Numbered from the stretch's first letter, positions 12,350 to 24,399 are shown. The stretch is 64,000 nucleotides of DNA from Icerya purchasi (GCA_039619475.1 CM077115.1:502593352-502657351); one strand, 5' to 3'. Made by a program: numbers and translations. The notes: a model not told the origin generated them from the sequence alone.

Positions 12350-13485
12350 TATTACACCGGCTGCAAGAATCGATTAAATGTTACACAGATGTATTCAAAA
12401 CAGCATCACATGTAAGCGGAACTTGTTCCGTCCAAAACAAAATCCATTCCTTCAACCTTCCGTCCATGCTGCCAGTCCATTCGGCTGAGCTAGTGGCTAT
12501 TCTTCAGGGTCTACTAAAGATCACTGATCTTCCGTCTAACCACTGTGTAATTTGCTCTGACTCATCGTTGACTTTAAAATATATAGAGGCTTTAAACTCA
12601 AAAGTAGCAGTTGTTGACCATATCTTGTTTTCCATACTGTGGTTATACAAACTAAATACGAAAATTACCTTTGTTTGGATTCCAAGCCATCGAAGTATTT
12701 CTTTCCATGACGCTGTTCATCGTGCGGCTCGATTGCCATCGTAGACTTGCTTGCCGATAACTATAGGAATGGATTACGTACAGTACTCTATACAGAACAT
12801 TTTAAGCTCGTGGAGTCGATCATTTCATACGCGACCAAGTATTCTGGGAAACACGAAAAAATACCACTCAGCGTGGCCCAAACTCATTGGCAAAGCCTGC
12901 TTACCCAGATTGGAAACAGCTGTAAATAGAGTATATCTTGGACATACTCTAACCACGCACTCTCAGCAATCAGCTAACAGTAATAGAATATAATTTTTAT
13001 GATAGACTCCTGCATATTCAGGAATTGTAGGTTGGAAAACTGTGGACAATGCATCAACAACATTACAAGAAAACTTAAACATAATTAAATCGATACGTCT
13101 AACATAGCTAAACATGCAACAGAAAATATCAAACATTGGAAAAGTAATGAATCACACAATTTACACATACATATACACATTTCTATACCAGATTAAAATA
13201 AAAATAGAACATTGAAACGAATGAAGAAATAGGAAGCTAGAAAAAACCTTGACAAGATTTTATGTCCTACTAAAGAGTGCATGTTAAAACCACCGCCGTT
13301 TTATGACCACATCTTACTGGAATGTAATACGTATATACAATCATCGGCCGTAAACCTACATCAAAGAAAAGATACTGAATGTTACACAATAAACAAAAGA
13401 AAATGAAAACCTAGTCTTTCTGCATCTAATTTACCGACTGAAATAAAATTAAAAGAGAAATTACAATTAGTAATAAAAGAGGGGA
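12350..13485 (+). mobile_element. I-like LINE fragment: RNase H plus C-terminus
   Basis: Starts in RNase H with CYTDVFKTASHVSGTCS. It continues with HSAELVAILQGLLKI (catalytic Glu), CVICSDSSLTLKYIEALNS (catalytic Asp) and ITFVWIPSHRSISFHDAVHR near 12460-12740. After a frame change it reads RLETAVNRVYLGHTLTTHS near 12910-12965, closely resembling RIYLGHTITTHA of the element at 1296-6194. DHILLECNTY near 13305 matches the terminal Cys/His region. Its RNase H is the domain missing from the larger copy. Frame changes and a degraded stretch at 12990-13250 make it a pseudogene. Confidence 0.75.
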
Positions 13486-13738
13486 AAAAAAATCAGATGA
13501 CGTCAATTGTAGTTTCGATTAATTGGTAAAAGTCTGAGAGATGGTGTAAGTAAAGAGAAACAGTTAATAAAAGTGCATAAAAGAGAAAATACACGAAGAA
13601 GGAAATTTTAAAATAGTTTATATAAATTGTGTATTGTGACCAGTAAAGAAATATTCGGAGATATCTATTTATTATCATTTAGTACTTTTTTTTTTTTAAC
13701 GAGTATTTAGTGCTTTGTGGCTACTACTCGATGCATAA

Positions 13739-13885
13739 TTAAACACTAATTATGTTTGATTTCCTCCGTAACTGTGATTGTACACTTTATAAATGTTTTT
13801 AATAAATAACCTAAAATACATACATAACTGTGTAACTGTAATCCAGGTTATTTATTAAAAACATTTATAAAGTAAACACTAATTA
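13739..13885. repeat. Perfect 29-bp inverted repeat inside a 13-bp direct repeat
   Basis: Arms at 13784-13812 and 13845-13873 are exact reverse complements around a 32-nt loop. The motif TAAACACTAATTA occurs at 13740-13752 and again at 13873-13885, flanking the hairpin as a target duplication would. This could be a tiny foldback or MITE-like insertion. Confidence 0.6.
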
Positions 13886-14284
13886 CTAGATATTATTAGT
13901 AATCTTAATTTTAATAAGAAAGTCTGTAAGGCCTTTTAGGTTGTAAACACCTTTTGGATAGCCGCATTTGTCTCCTTGAAACGATGTTGAGCCTATTTTT
14001 GACAAGCTGAGACAATATGGTGGACCGTTAGCGGAGACGCATCTTATATATAATATACCCGTATATTATGTTTACAGTGTCGGTATTTATATTTCTACCG
14101 CGGGTTTTGCACAGTTTGCATATATTGGAAGGTATTATTGATGTCGGCAGGAAAACGGATATTTGTGTAATTGTTATGTGTTCCTCGAATAATTTTGTTT
14201 CTCTTTTTTTTAAGACGCAAGGGATAGTTTTTTTCTGGAATTAAGCTAAATCTGTATCTACTACTACGATTGAGAGTTTATCTT

Positions 14285-14681
14285 AATTTTGACAAGTTCA
14301 ACTGAAGTATTTCGAAAAAAAGCGATGAAACGTTTGAATACATTTTTACGGGTTAGATTTTTAAAAATGGAGTGTAATCACTACCAGCAGGCCAGACAAC
14401 AAGCGGGTATTACCAACGGCCTTCCAGAGATGTTTTCGGACACCGAGAAGTGTAAAAAAATCGTAGCCTTCCTCAAAGACATCTCTGTATTCCAACTGAT
14501 CTAACTTCCACAGCCTTCAGCTAATTTTTTGATTTTTTTTTTTTTGTTCCGCTCATTTTCAAATATTCAATATAAAATTTTATAATTATCTGTAAAACCG
14601 TAGTCGCTAATGACTTTGTAGTCCAAAAGCGACTTGTAAATATAATAAATAAAAAAAATAAATAAATAAAAAAAAAAAAGA
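14285..14681 (+). mobile_element. Probable 3' end of an I-like LINE
   Basis: A 71-codon open frame ends at 14504. Its C-terminal part (MECNHYQQARQQAGITNGLP, then VAFLKDISVFQLI) has the same layout as the I-like terminus at about 5995-6125 (ECPIYSAERQQ ... LIKFINITNLKIM). After a short 3' region the segment ends in TAAATA-type repeats (14640-14681), like the tail of the full copy. Upstream homology is lost, so this is a 5'-truncated copy. Similarity was judged by eye on a short stretch. Confidence 0.5.
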
Positions 14682-15075
14682 CCAGAAGGATGCAGTAATC
14701 GTAAAAATGTCAAATAGAATCATGATAGCATCGGAAAAGTTATCTTCTATAACGTGCATGCATGTGTGAAAAAATTTTAAAATGTATTTCTAACGCAACT
14801 AAATACTTATAGCATTCAGTTCAGCAATAAAAAAAACAGTCAGTTATCTGAACATATCGCAATGGCTTACGCTTATGAAATTTGTAACGTTAACATATTT
14901 TAAAAAGCCTATACATTTTTGTAATTACATATAATAAATTCATTTACGGTAAAAATTATGTAGTCAATTAAAATAACTTCTCTGTAATCATTATAGAACA
15001 GCAGGTCTCTGGAAGTCCATGAAGTTTACCCAGTTCCAAAGAACAAAGATTGTATTTACGTATATAATATATATA

Positions 15076-15994
15076 CGAGGGCAGTTCAAATATAAACCGG
15101 AATTTTTAAATAAACGCGCGAAAAATTTATTGTGGAAAAAGTGGTTGCACTGGCAGTTAGACCGGTTTGTTACGAAGCGTGTAGAGCAATTAAATCCGCG
15201 TAACCTCACTTTTTAGTGTAGTTAGAGCCATGAGTGAAAAAGAAGTACCAGTGTCTGTTGCGCAACGCATCATTATTCGTTTTTTAGTCAAAGACGACGT
15301 AAAATCCGTGGAAATTTACCGAAAATTACGCGAACAGTTCGGCGATGAGTGTCTCTCCAAAACTCAAGTGTACACTCGTGGTGTTCCGCGCTTCGAAAAG
15401 GACGTGAAGTGGTGTCAAACATAGCACATGCGCGGCGCCCAAAAACCAGCATTACAGATGAACACGTCAAAGCCATCGAACAACTCATTTTGGCTGACCG
15501 ACGCGTCCGTGTACGCGATATGACCAACGAATTGGGCATCAGCATAGGTAGTATTGAGACAATAATTCATGATCGGCTAGGTTATCGCAAAATTGCAGCC
15601 AGATGGGTGCCAAGACTTTTGAATTTTGAACAGAAATTCACCGCTCGGCTCACGATGGAGACATTGGCCGAATTGGGCTGGGAAACACTTGAACATCCTC
15701 CTTACAGTCCAGATTTGTCGCCTTGTGATTATTATTTGTTTGGTCCGTTGAAAGAAGCACTTGGTGGACAACGTTTCGACAGCAACGATGAGGTGGAATC
15801 GTTCGTGCGCAAATGGCTATGTGACAAGCCGCGAGATTTTTACGAAAAAGGAATAAAAAAATTGCCGGAGAGGTGGGAAAAGTGCGTAGCGTGCGAGGGG
15901 GGTTATCTCGAAAAATTGTAAAAAATATGAGCACTGTAAGTATAAAATAAAAATTTTTATGACGAAATTCCGGTTTATATTTGAACCACCCTAA
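15076..15994 (+). mobile_element. Internally deleted mariner element
   Basis: Bounded by TA dinucleotides (15074-15075 and 15995-15996) and by terminal inverted repeats sharing GTTCAAATATAAACCGGAAT, with mismatches in the outermost bases. Length is about 0.92 kb, against about 1.3 kb for a complete mariner. It encodes the transposase remnant described separately. The missing length corresponds to the catalytic core, so this is a non-autonomous deletion derivative. Confidence 0.85.
15230..15921 (+). pseudogene. Mariner transposase, frameshifted and lacking catalytic D1 and D2
   Basis: The N-terminal helix-turn-helix region starts MSEKEVPVSVAQRIIIRFLV and runs to a frame change at about 15370-15400. 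The frame then continues (ARRPKTSITDEHVKAIEQLI, RVRVRDMTNELGISIGSIET) as the second helix-turn-helix. After LLNFEQK it jumps to TARLTMETLAELGWETLEHP, then PPYSPDLSPCDYYLFGPLKE (third catalytic Asp in SPCD), and finishes GGYLEKL. The intervening segment that normally carries the first Asp (GDE motif) and the second Asp (HDN motif) is gone. The loss explains the short element and shows it cannot transpose itself. Confidence 0.82.
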
Positions 15995-15999
15995 TATAT

Positions 16000-17840
16000 A
16001 TATATATATATTGTTATAGTTTTAATCCCTTTTTATGAGAGTATTTATAACAGAACAAAAATAATGTTTCAAAAATAATATTTATATATTAACATAAACT
16101 TTTAAATTTCCAATTCGAAAACCATCTAATACGAACTCTTCATTTCCAATTCGGATGCCATATACTTTTTGTAAATTTAGATTTATTGATCGTCCATTGT
16201 TCAATGAAACTGAGGTTATACTTTATTGCAGATTATGAATTTATTGATATCACTGGTTTACTTCATAATTTAACCGAAATCTTCAGAAATTTAATATTAT
16301 TCATTTATTTAAAAAGGTCCTAATATGAAAAATTACATACTTGCTATACGCAAAACCGTATAAATTCATTCATAACATACATGATTTTTCTTTAAATTAT
16401 GTTAACTTGTCCAAACCATAATAATTGTAATCAAAAATAGTAAAAAAAAAAAACATAAAAGCATAAAAAGACGTAATGAACGTTTAAAAAATAATAATCA
16501 AAATACGTCAAGTGCCTCAGTAACAAAAATATCAGCCAGTAATAATACTTAACACGCATCGTCTAGAATAAACCAGAAATAATAGTAGAATTTAAATTAT
16601 TTAAAAATATACACAGTCACTTGATATATATTTCAGCAGTATGCGATCGTAAGCAAGTCCCAATTATTTTACCATCGATCAACACTACTCGCAGACTAGT
16701 GTGTACACTACAATATATATATATATATATATATATACATACCAAACCTTTATTGAATTATTTAGCTGATTCTTATTTTGATAAAAATTGATTGTAAATG
16801 AATGTATTTTTTTTATTTCAACCATGATAGAAGTATTTTTTTTTTTCTATTCATTTACGAAAGGCAAAGTCGTCTAACAAGTCGTTCGGCGATAGTTCAG
16901 TTTTCAATTAATGGCGGTCCATTTAGAAGCCGCTTCAATTCCCTACCGACTGAAAAGAACAATATTGCGAAAGAGTAACATGATTCATCCGTGTTATCAG
17001 AGAGCCACTTGTTGAGCTTATCCTCTTAAATATTGTTCAGTTGTAAGGTGTTGGTGCTGCTTCTATTCAATTTGCCCCCGAAATTTTATCATCCGATCGT
17101 TATAATTCACTTGTATCGTGCGCAGTTGCTTTGTTATCTTGAAACTACAGACAGAAATAGGGGATTTCCTCGATTTCATTTGTAATTCACCAAATCAGCG
17201 GATGTAATTAAAACTCTGTCGTGACAAAATTTGTGGTCGTGGAGTTTTTCAGTTAACCAAATAAACGTTATTTACTATAAATGGTCCGCGCCATTCTCTC
17301 GAGTGTTAGAAATGGTTAATATTTCTATATTCTTGATACCGTAAGAAAACCATTTTAAAGCAACAGAAATCGTAAATATTTAACACTGGAAGACTTTCAT
17401 ATACATATGTGCTAAACACGTAATTAAAAATCATTTAGCAATTCGGAGAACGGTTTATTACGCATCTATTTTTTTATTGTTAACAATGCGAATTTGAAGA
17501 AATATTAATGAACAATCAATCGGCTAAGAAGAGGGAGCTAAAAGCCATGGCTACATACTATAAAGAATGACTCCCCTGAATACTGCGCAAAATTGAAATA
17601 TCCGTCGGTACAACATATTCCGATCGACTATCATACTCCGAGCACTTTCATGTTGTTAGCAGAAATATTCGACAAAAAATCATATGACACATTTGCACCT
17701 TAAGGAAATGCATTCAGGATGGCAGACTAGTGATCGTCAATAAAGTAGCCTAGGCAAAAAAAGAAAAAAAAATGAACGTAACAGAGTACTTTTTTTCTAT
17801 ATAACTTCACAAAATATTGTAGGCCTAGGTGTTATTAATC
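16000..17840. other. No recognisable gene; (AT)n microsatellite
   Basis: A+T-rich sequence with an (AT)n run at about 16713-16738. No motif-bearing frame was found on either strand. Confidence 0.5.
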
Positions 17841-17869
17841 GTAAAATTCAATTAAAGTACAAAAAAATA

Positions 17870-18290
17870 TTACGCACCGCGCAAAAAAAAACAAAAATAA
17901 TTAATTGGAAAGGAAAAAACAGAATATAAGAAGCGCAAAAAGGAGTAGGAAGTCCAAGCCTCAACCAAATAGGAATACAAAACGCTCCACAGAAAGAGAT
18001 GAACACTGTGGAAGAACACATGATCGGCGTCGCAAATAACTGCATCATCAGCATGGAGAGGACAGAGTAGGGAGGAAATCAGGGAAAAGCGAAATCAGGA
18101 GAAACGCAGCAGAGAATGGCCTAAACGCATATGGATAATGGAAACAACATCAAAACATCGAAGAGAGGGATGCAAAAGAAACCATGAATAGAGAGGAAGA
18201 GCAGGCTGAATGGACAGATGAAATGAATGATTATTAGAAATGGAGGGAGCGTAAATATCCGATATACCGTGATCTGATGTGGAAGCTTTT
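17870..18290 (-). mobile_element. LINE family A, degraded C-terminal fragment
   Basis: Minus strand reads HPSLRCFDVVSIIRMRF, a mutated Cys/His region, and LGLPTPFCASYILFFPFQLI, matching the family A copy at 9395-9852. Upstream codons (ISNNHSFHLSIQPALPLYSW) match the upstream part of the copy at 31540. The stop and 3' tail are degraded. Together with 18690-19077 it may be one element with an internal deletion and a palindromic insertion. Confidence 0.7.
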
Positions 18291-18438
18291 ACATATCGAT
18301 AAGAGGTCAGCGGATGGAATTTTTAAAAAAAAATTATAATTTAAAAAACTAAAAACAGATACTTTATATGCAAGATGCGCTAAAAAGCGTACAATAATTT
18401 AACATAAGATCGAAGGAGTGGACATTAATAATTAATTT

Positions 18439-18686
18439 TAATTCAAAATAAGAAATTTAAGTTCTTTTACAATATTACCCTAAGAGTGCGGAGGTGAACA
18501 TAAATAATTAATTTCAGTTCAAAATAAAGCATGGGGGGTGTTGTTACCAGTAATAATGCAGTCCCTCAACAAATGTAAATCATATAAAACCACCCCATGC
18601 TTTATTTTAAATTGAAATTAATTATTTATATCCACCTCTGCACTCTTAGGTTAGTATTGTAAAAAAATTAAAATTTTTATTTTGAA
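18439..18686. mobile_element. Palindromic MITE-like / foldback element
   Basis: Two arms of roughly 95-100 bp (about 18439-18540 and 18591-18686) are near-complete reverse complements, with about 50 nt between them. The arms include TAAGAGTGCGGAGGTG on the left and CACCTCTGCACTCTTA on the right. A partial extra copy of the arm lies just outside, to the left, at about 18412-18452. No coding potential. It lies between two minus-strand family A fragments and probably inserted there. Confidence 0.72.
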
Positions 18687-18689
18687 TTC

Positions 18690-19077
18690 GAACGGCCTGG
18701 CGAATTAAATTCGGCAAGAATAGGAGGAATTGGAGAGGATTTAGCACGCCAAGGCGAAGATGAAGACAAGAGTTTTAAATTACCTCTGGTTTAGAAAGAT
18801 GGGACTTGGACGCACAACCATAAATAAAAGAACAATAATCAAATTTGGAACGGATAATAGATTCGTAAAGAGAAATAAGAATATAGGGATAGCTGCCCCA
18901 TTTAGTTGGCGACAGAGCTTTCAGCAAGTTCAGCCTTTTGATAGTAGAAGTAGAAAGATATCTGATATGATCAGAGGAGGACAAACGACTATCAAGAAAG
19001 ATACCAAGATAACAGAAGCAATTAACACGAGAAAGAGATGTATTGTTTAATACAAATCGATATTTTAATAATGTCAT
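18690..19077 (-). mobile_element. LINE reverse transcriptase C-terminal fragment
   Basis: Minus strand shows VNCFCYLGIFLDSRLSSSDH, then RLNLLKALSPTKWG, then LISLYESIIRSKFDYCSFIY. This is the standard post-catalytic RT region of RNase H-bearing LINEs (YLG block, KWG block, IxxSxFDYC block). It matches the layout of the 47.4-48.5 kb fragment (RRVNWLKALSARNWGGGPYI), so family A or a close relative is likely. The frame fades at the left end. Confidence 0.78.
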
Positions 19078-19541
19078 ATAAATCGATGATATTTTAATAA
19101 CCGTTACTTATTCGTTTATGGTGTTTTAAGTTTCTCAAAGACTCGTCACGTGAGAATGTTTTGAACGAACCAAATTTAAGAAGACAAAGAACAACAAAAA
19201 AACAGCTCAATATTCAGAAAAAGTAGAAAAAGTTAGTCAAATTTTCATAAGTTGAAAAGGAAAGAAATCAAATTAAGCGCATGTAATTATGCGCCGCAGA
19301 AATGAAACTTCGCAGTTAGAATTCGAGGTTTCCGAAATAATATTTTAGCTATCAAATTATTCAAATCAAAGACAATTTCATAAAATCGACAGTGTCATGT
19401 CGCTTCTAGGTGGGTCCAAATTGTGGTGTAATTAATTTTCGCTCGAAAAGCGTGACAGCTGATATTTTTATTAAATCAAAACTATGCCTATATGATATTT
19501 TATTTTTTTTTAAATCGTGTATCTATGGAGTATAATATATA

Positions 19542-20344
19542 GAAGGGTAATGTTTATAAGTTTCGATGTAGGAGGTGATCTCCGAAACTACTCATCCGAT
19601 TTCAAAATTTCTTTCACCAATATTTAGAATAGACTTTCACGGTGGACATGGGCTATATATTATCCCATTAAAATAAAAGGGCTTTTCGTGGCGACCAATT
19701 TTTCAACATCAAACTAATATTATAAAGAGGTAATGTTTGTAAGTTTGGATGTAGGAAGTAATCTCCGAAGTTACTCATTCGATTTTAAAATTTATGTGAT
19801 TTTTGAATAAAATTACTTAGTTGAGGAGAGTTATCGCGATAGCCTAGTTGCTAGAACGCTTGGCTTCCGTTACGGAGGACGTGAGTTCGATCCCGGGCGA
19901 CGACAGAACTTATTACAAAGAATTAAATTAAATACTCGTTAATAATCACGTGGAAGGCAATGACAAACATGCGTACCATCATATGCGCGCTAGTTAGTAC
20001 ACAGCAGACACACACGGGACCGCACTTGTACATCGATAAATCAAACAATTACTAATCAGTTCCGAATGAAGTCTTGCGCGTGTACACATTCGTACTGCAT
20101 ATAAACATTTGCTATGAACACTATGCCTGCGTTTTTAAAGATCTGAGATGTAAGAATAGGTAGTCACCGACGCTCAGGAATTAAGTATGACGCTATAAAG
20201 AAAGAAGAGCAGAGTGATATAATTTTGTATATTGAGTTTTTACTGATTACAGTCACGAACTGAATTCCACGCGGGCGTAATTTAACAAATAAAGTAATTT
20301 TTTAGAACCGTATTTCACGCGGGTAACCCCGCGGGCACAGCTAG
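19542..20344 (+). mobile_element. Helitron-like non-autonomous element, 3' end
   Basis: Ends with a GC-rich hairpin (CACGCGGGTAACCCCGCGGG, 20317-20336) followed by CACAGCTAG, the hairpin-plus-CTAG architecture of Helitron 3' termini. Upstream are two diverged copies of a monomer of about 80 bp (about 19545-19625 and 19727-19805), both containing a GGTAATGTTT(A/G)TAAGTTT-like core and an ACTCATCCGATTT-like core. Such monomers are common in insect Helitron relics. The base after CTAG is A rather than the expected T, and the 5' terminus was not identified. A tRNA-like SINE head lies inside. Confidence 0.6.
19853..19960 (+). repeat. tRNA-like SINE head
   Basis: TAGCCTAGTTGCTAGAACGC resembles a tRNA A box, and GAGTTCGATCCCGGG about 45 bp later resembles a B box with the TTCGATCC core. 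The intervening bases could form an anticodon-like arm, but an intact tRNA fold with acceptor stem is not evident, so a tRNA-derived retroposon head is favoured over a functional tRNA gene. The 3' boundary is uncertain. Confidence 0.55.
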
Positions 20345-20929
20345 ATTTTTTCAAGTATTATTACAATCCTAAATTTAGACCGGTCAAGCCTAAGCTTGTC
20401 GGAGGATTTCTTATTTTATATCTAATTTTACTGCTTTTAGATTATACGAATGTTTGAAATTAAGCATATCATTCATTCATCCACATATTCCTCTCTGTGT
20501 TTTTTTTTTTCATTTTATTATTTTATTTACATTTCTATCCGTAACCATTTTTTAAATTCTTCTTTCAGTTTTTTATTATTTCTTCCGGGATTTTATTCAA
20601 CATTTGCGTCAGTACATATTTATCCCTCCATGTTCTAATAGTCGGAAGTTTATACCTCTGTCTTTTTTCCTTAAATTTTTTTCTTTTTCCATTCTTTTTT
20701 TATCTTTGTATTTTTATATAATATTTTTAAGTGTAGATTTGTTTCATCAGATTGGTGTTATTATCACTGTATTTATTATTTAGACTCAATTTATTTTTAT
20801 CGTGAATATACTTAACAATTTTTAAGTGTTCCCAGATTTTTATATTTACAGACCTCTTTTATTTAATCATTTTTTTTTTTTTTTTTAATGTCTCATCTGA
20901 TTTTTTACTCTCTTTTTTAATATTAGTCT

Positions 20930-21800
20930 TACGTACTTTGTAATCGATTTACTTTATCCATATAAGTTTTCCTGGTTGTTCAATAAACTTGAATTCCATA
21001 TCTTAGGTGTAATTCTATCAGTGCATAGTATATTACCTTTAATGTTTCACTACTTACATATATATATTTCTCAATGTATACAACGATGGTATTATTACAG
21101 CCCTAATCCATTTTTGCTACATAATTTTTATATCTATCCCATTTTAAATGTGTTCGTCTACTATAACTCCAAATTGCTTATAACTTTTCACTCTTTCGAT
21201 AATTTCATAATTTATGTTCTTACATTTATCTCCTTTTCCCGTATAATGTACGCATTCATTTGAATGCATTATAATTTTCGACTCTGAACTTTCTTCTGTC
21301 GTAAGTGACATTATTTTAGTTTTTGTTGCATTAATTCTTAAATCGTTATCATTTGTTGATTTAAAGTCCCGCTGCATCTGTGTTTCTATCACCTTGATAT
21401 CTTTTATGTGCAGTAATTACGGCTGTACCATCTGCAAAAGGAAACAAAATCGCGTAGTGTTTTAATAATACATACGATAAACAATAGCGTAGGCGAATTA
21501 CTTCTTTGCGGCACACCTTTATTTCCTTCTATTTCGTCACTTTGTTCGCCTAATAAGCAAACTACTGTCTTCCTGTTTTGTAAATAGTTTTCAAACTATA
21601 GTTTTACCTTATCTATTATCACCATGCTCTTTAAGTTTTCTAGAAGTTTCTGGTGATTTACTGTGCCAAATACCTTTCGTCAGATCCGTGTATATTACTA
21701 CCTCGGAAAAAACCTCGAATTCTACACAATTTCCCGACCGGTCAATGCCATTTTTTTTTCCCTCAAATGTTCACTCGATACTATGAAACAAATTAAAGAT
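20930..21800 (-). mobile_element. LINE reverse transcriptase fragment (different family)
   Basis: Minus strand from about 21700: VVIYTDLTKGIWHS (mutated DxxKAFD block), then a partial NGVPQ-like block, PFADGTAVITAHKRYQGD (the FADD box mutated to FADG), then DLRINATKTKIMSL and VKSYKQFGVIVDEHIKWDRY. These are in order for palm-to-thumb of a LINE RT. The sequence does not resemble the family A or B RTs. Several frame changes; only the block at 21144-21392 is open. Confidence 0.72.
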
Positions 21801-22650
21801 AACGAATAACTCTAAGAAAAAGAGAAGCGTGCAAAAAATCAACTATTTATAACTGACCGGTAGATGAAAAACAGGGTTGTTTTTTTGTGTTTTTTTTTAT
21901 TAATTACTCTCTAAAAATTTTACGTAAGACACTCCCCGGTTTTCCGTTAGACATTTCAAATTTTATAGTAATTCTTTATAAATCTGAAAAACATCGAAAT
22001 TCGAACTTTTCGGAAAACCTTTTTTAACGGCTGACCCTTTTCGCGCTGAAAAGCGAATTTTTTATTGACACGCATTAGAAATAATCATTTAACTGTAGTT
22101 TCCGATCACCGCAGATCTTTACCTATTTCGAAATTTATTAAGGTGTTAAGTAATTTTTTTCGACATCGCTAATAATAAAACTGCGGCGTTTACAGATCGT
22201 CGATGATTTTCCGATATCGAGGAAAGAAAATATAGGCCTGTTAATTTTAAACTTGTTCAGATTTGCGAACATTTATTTTCCCCGATGAGAATTCCCGTCG
22301 GGAATCAACTTTACAATTATATTTCAGTTTGACTGAAAATCAATTACTTCGGTCACAGAAATTATTACGCTCTCGAAATAAATAATATATTATTTCAGTT
22401 TAATTGCTTGTAGTAATATGCCTTTCTTTTTATTTTTTTCGAAATTTCGCAATCAAAAGGCTCACCTGGCGCAACAGCTTCATGTATTTTAAACTCTAGA
22501 CAAATATAACACAGATCAGACCAAGCAGGGGGTTTTATTTTACGGCAATAAAAAAAAAAAAAAACATATCCTAAGACAACCGCAGTCCGTCGAAAGTTAC
22601 GATGTCGCCTTGTCGACTAGAATTTTCAAGAACCGATACTAGGATATGTG
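21800..22650. other. No recognisable gene
   Basis: A+T-rich sequence with short A and T runs. No element ends or motif-bearing frames seen. Confidence 0.5.
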
Positions 22651-22654
22651 GAAA

Positions 22655-23015
22655 AAAACATATGCGGTTTTTTTTCTTTCTTTTTTTTCTTTTTTTCGCT
22701 TTCTTGGAAACGCCAACCAAGACCCATCATCCAAGAATTAGGAACAAAAGGATTAAATTTTAATACATGTTGGGGAATGGAGGAAATGAACTCTGCTAAA
22801 GCTAGATGAACATCTGGTAAACGAAAGGAAAGTATGTAGGAAGCAGAAAAAGGAGTAGGCAGTTTAAGATGCAAGAACTTAGTGTAGAGAAGGAGCGCTC
22901 CTGCACAGGAAGAGAACATTTAAAGAGAATGTGATCCGCATCGCAAACGCAGTCGTGGGATGAGGGGTGAAAAATGCAACGTAGAGAAGAAACTATAGAA
23001 AAACGAAAAAGAGAC
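22655..23015 (-). mobile_element. Diverged LINE family A tail
   Basis: Minus strand encodes LHLKLPTPFSASYILSFRLP preceded by a degraded CDADH region near 22930-22960. This matches the LPTPYCASYILSFPSP block of family A. The C-terminus differs (IPQHVLKFNPFV), so this is either an older copy or a sister subfamily. The T-rich run at 22661-22698 fits a poly(A) tail on the minus strand. Confidence 0.62.
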
Positions 23016-23039
23016 GAAGGAAGTTTTCTTAAATCGCAA

Positions 23040-24300
23040 AGTCCACTTCAATTTTTTCACGGAAAAAAAATGACGGAAACAAATTTAATTTGAATAAAAA
23101 GAGAGAAAAAAGAAGAAATTCTTCATTTCGCGCCAATAAACTAATTTCTTCCAGCAGTGTGGCTACCTTTTCTGCTTTGTAGCATTCGTGCACCTTCAAA
23201 AAAACAACTATTTAATCGCACAAATCTTCTTAGGCGTACTTTTCGAAATATAGGTGTGTTAATCTAAAAAAAGATATACTCCTTCTTTCGTTCCATAATA
23301 TCGTGTTCTCTATTCTGATAGCTTGTGACTCCGGCTTCTCCAAACTCCTCCGGTATCACGACTCTATCAAGAAAAAGGACGGAGAAACCACTCAAGCTAA
23401 AGAAATCTCACAACTATCAACCTCGCTGATAGGCTCGCGTTACGGGTCACGTAATAGACACGAGTAAATTCAGATTGTTAATAAATTAAAATATATATTC
23501 GCACGCAATTAGACAACACGTAGTTACTCGGTGACTAGAGTACTTCGGAACAAAGAGCAGGTGATCGAGACATCTAACACAGAAATTGAAATATTAAAAA
23601 AATTCTTCGACGCGTATTAATTATTATGAAAACGGGAGGAAATTTCCTTTGAATAACCGAATAACACAAACTGATTCTAAACTGATTTGATTTCCAACGA
23701 ACCGAAGGAGTCGCTAAAACCCCGGTAGTCGATCAGCTGTCGGTACTGCCCGACCAGTCGCACCGACACATCATTCTTATCGTATGCGTAATTTTGCCAA
23801 AATTACGTCGCTTTAGTCATGCCGTATCTCTGTATCTCACCTTTGTTTATTTATGTTATATTTTAATTGTGTTGGTGCGACATCGGAATAAGATTCCAAC
23901 TTTTCAACCGTTCGAACCATTTAATATCAACTGCGTTACTTTACCATATTACTCGAGAAATATGTATACGAAATACTATGCCGTGTACAGATCTAATAGT
24001 AATAAGATAACAATATAAAATTCCGTTCACCTTTTTCATTTCCCACAGCATAGTAAAGCCAGAATTCCAAAAGCAAAACCAGAATTTTATCTACGTTACA
24101 CTATAGTAGGATCATGGCAATAGAAAGGAATTTTTGAATAAAGATGAATTAAAAATATTAGTCGATTAAAAATATTCCTTGCCCAATTATAATTTGTTAA
24201 TTTCTCTGATTTAATCTCCCACTTTTTATCCGCAGATCGTAGCTTGGTTACAATTCTCTAATTAAACGTCTTTCTGTGTCCTCATTTAATCTTATCTCCT
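23040..24300. other. No recognisable gene
   Basis: Somewhat less A+T-rich between 23280 and 23800, but no frame with recognisable motifs. The 74-codon frame at 23794-24018 matches nothing I know. Confidence 0.45.
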
Positions 24301-24399
24301 CCTATCTTGGTACAAAAACCAATGGTGTTTTGTTCCTCATATAATCCCGATCCTTTCTTTTGTAGCAGCTCGAGTCTCCGATTTTTCGCCTCATGTCTT

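Noticed and set aside
19853..19925. Possible tRNA gene (A and B boxes)
   Set aside because: No convincing acceptor stem or standard anticodon arm, and it lies inside a repeat. A SINE head is the better call.
20450..20760. Phe/Ser-rich + strand frame
   Set aside because: T-rich low complexity; the opposite strand is only weakly LINE-like, so no call was made.
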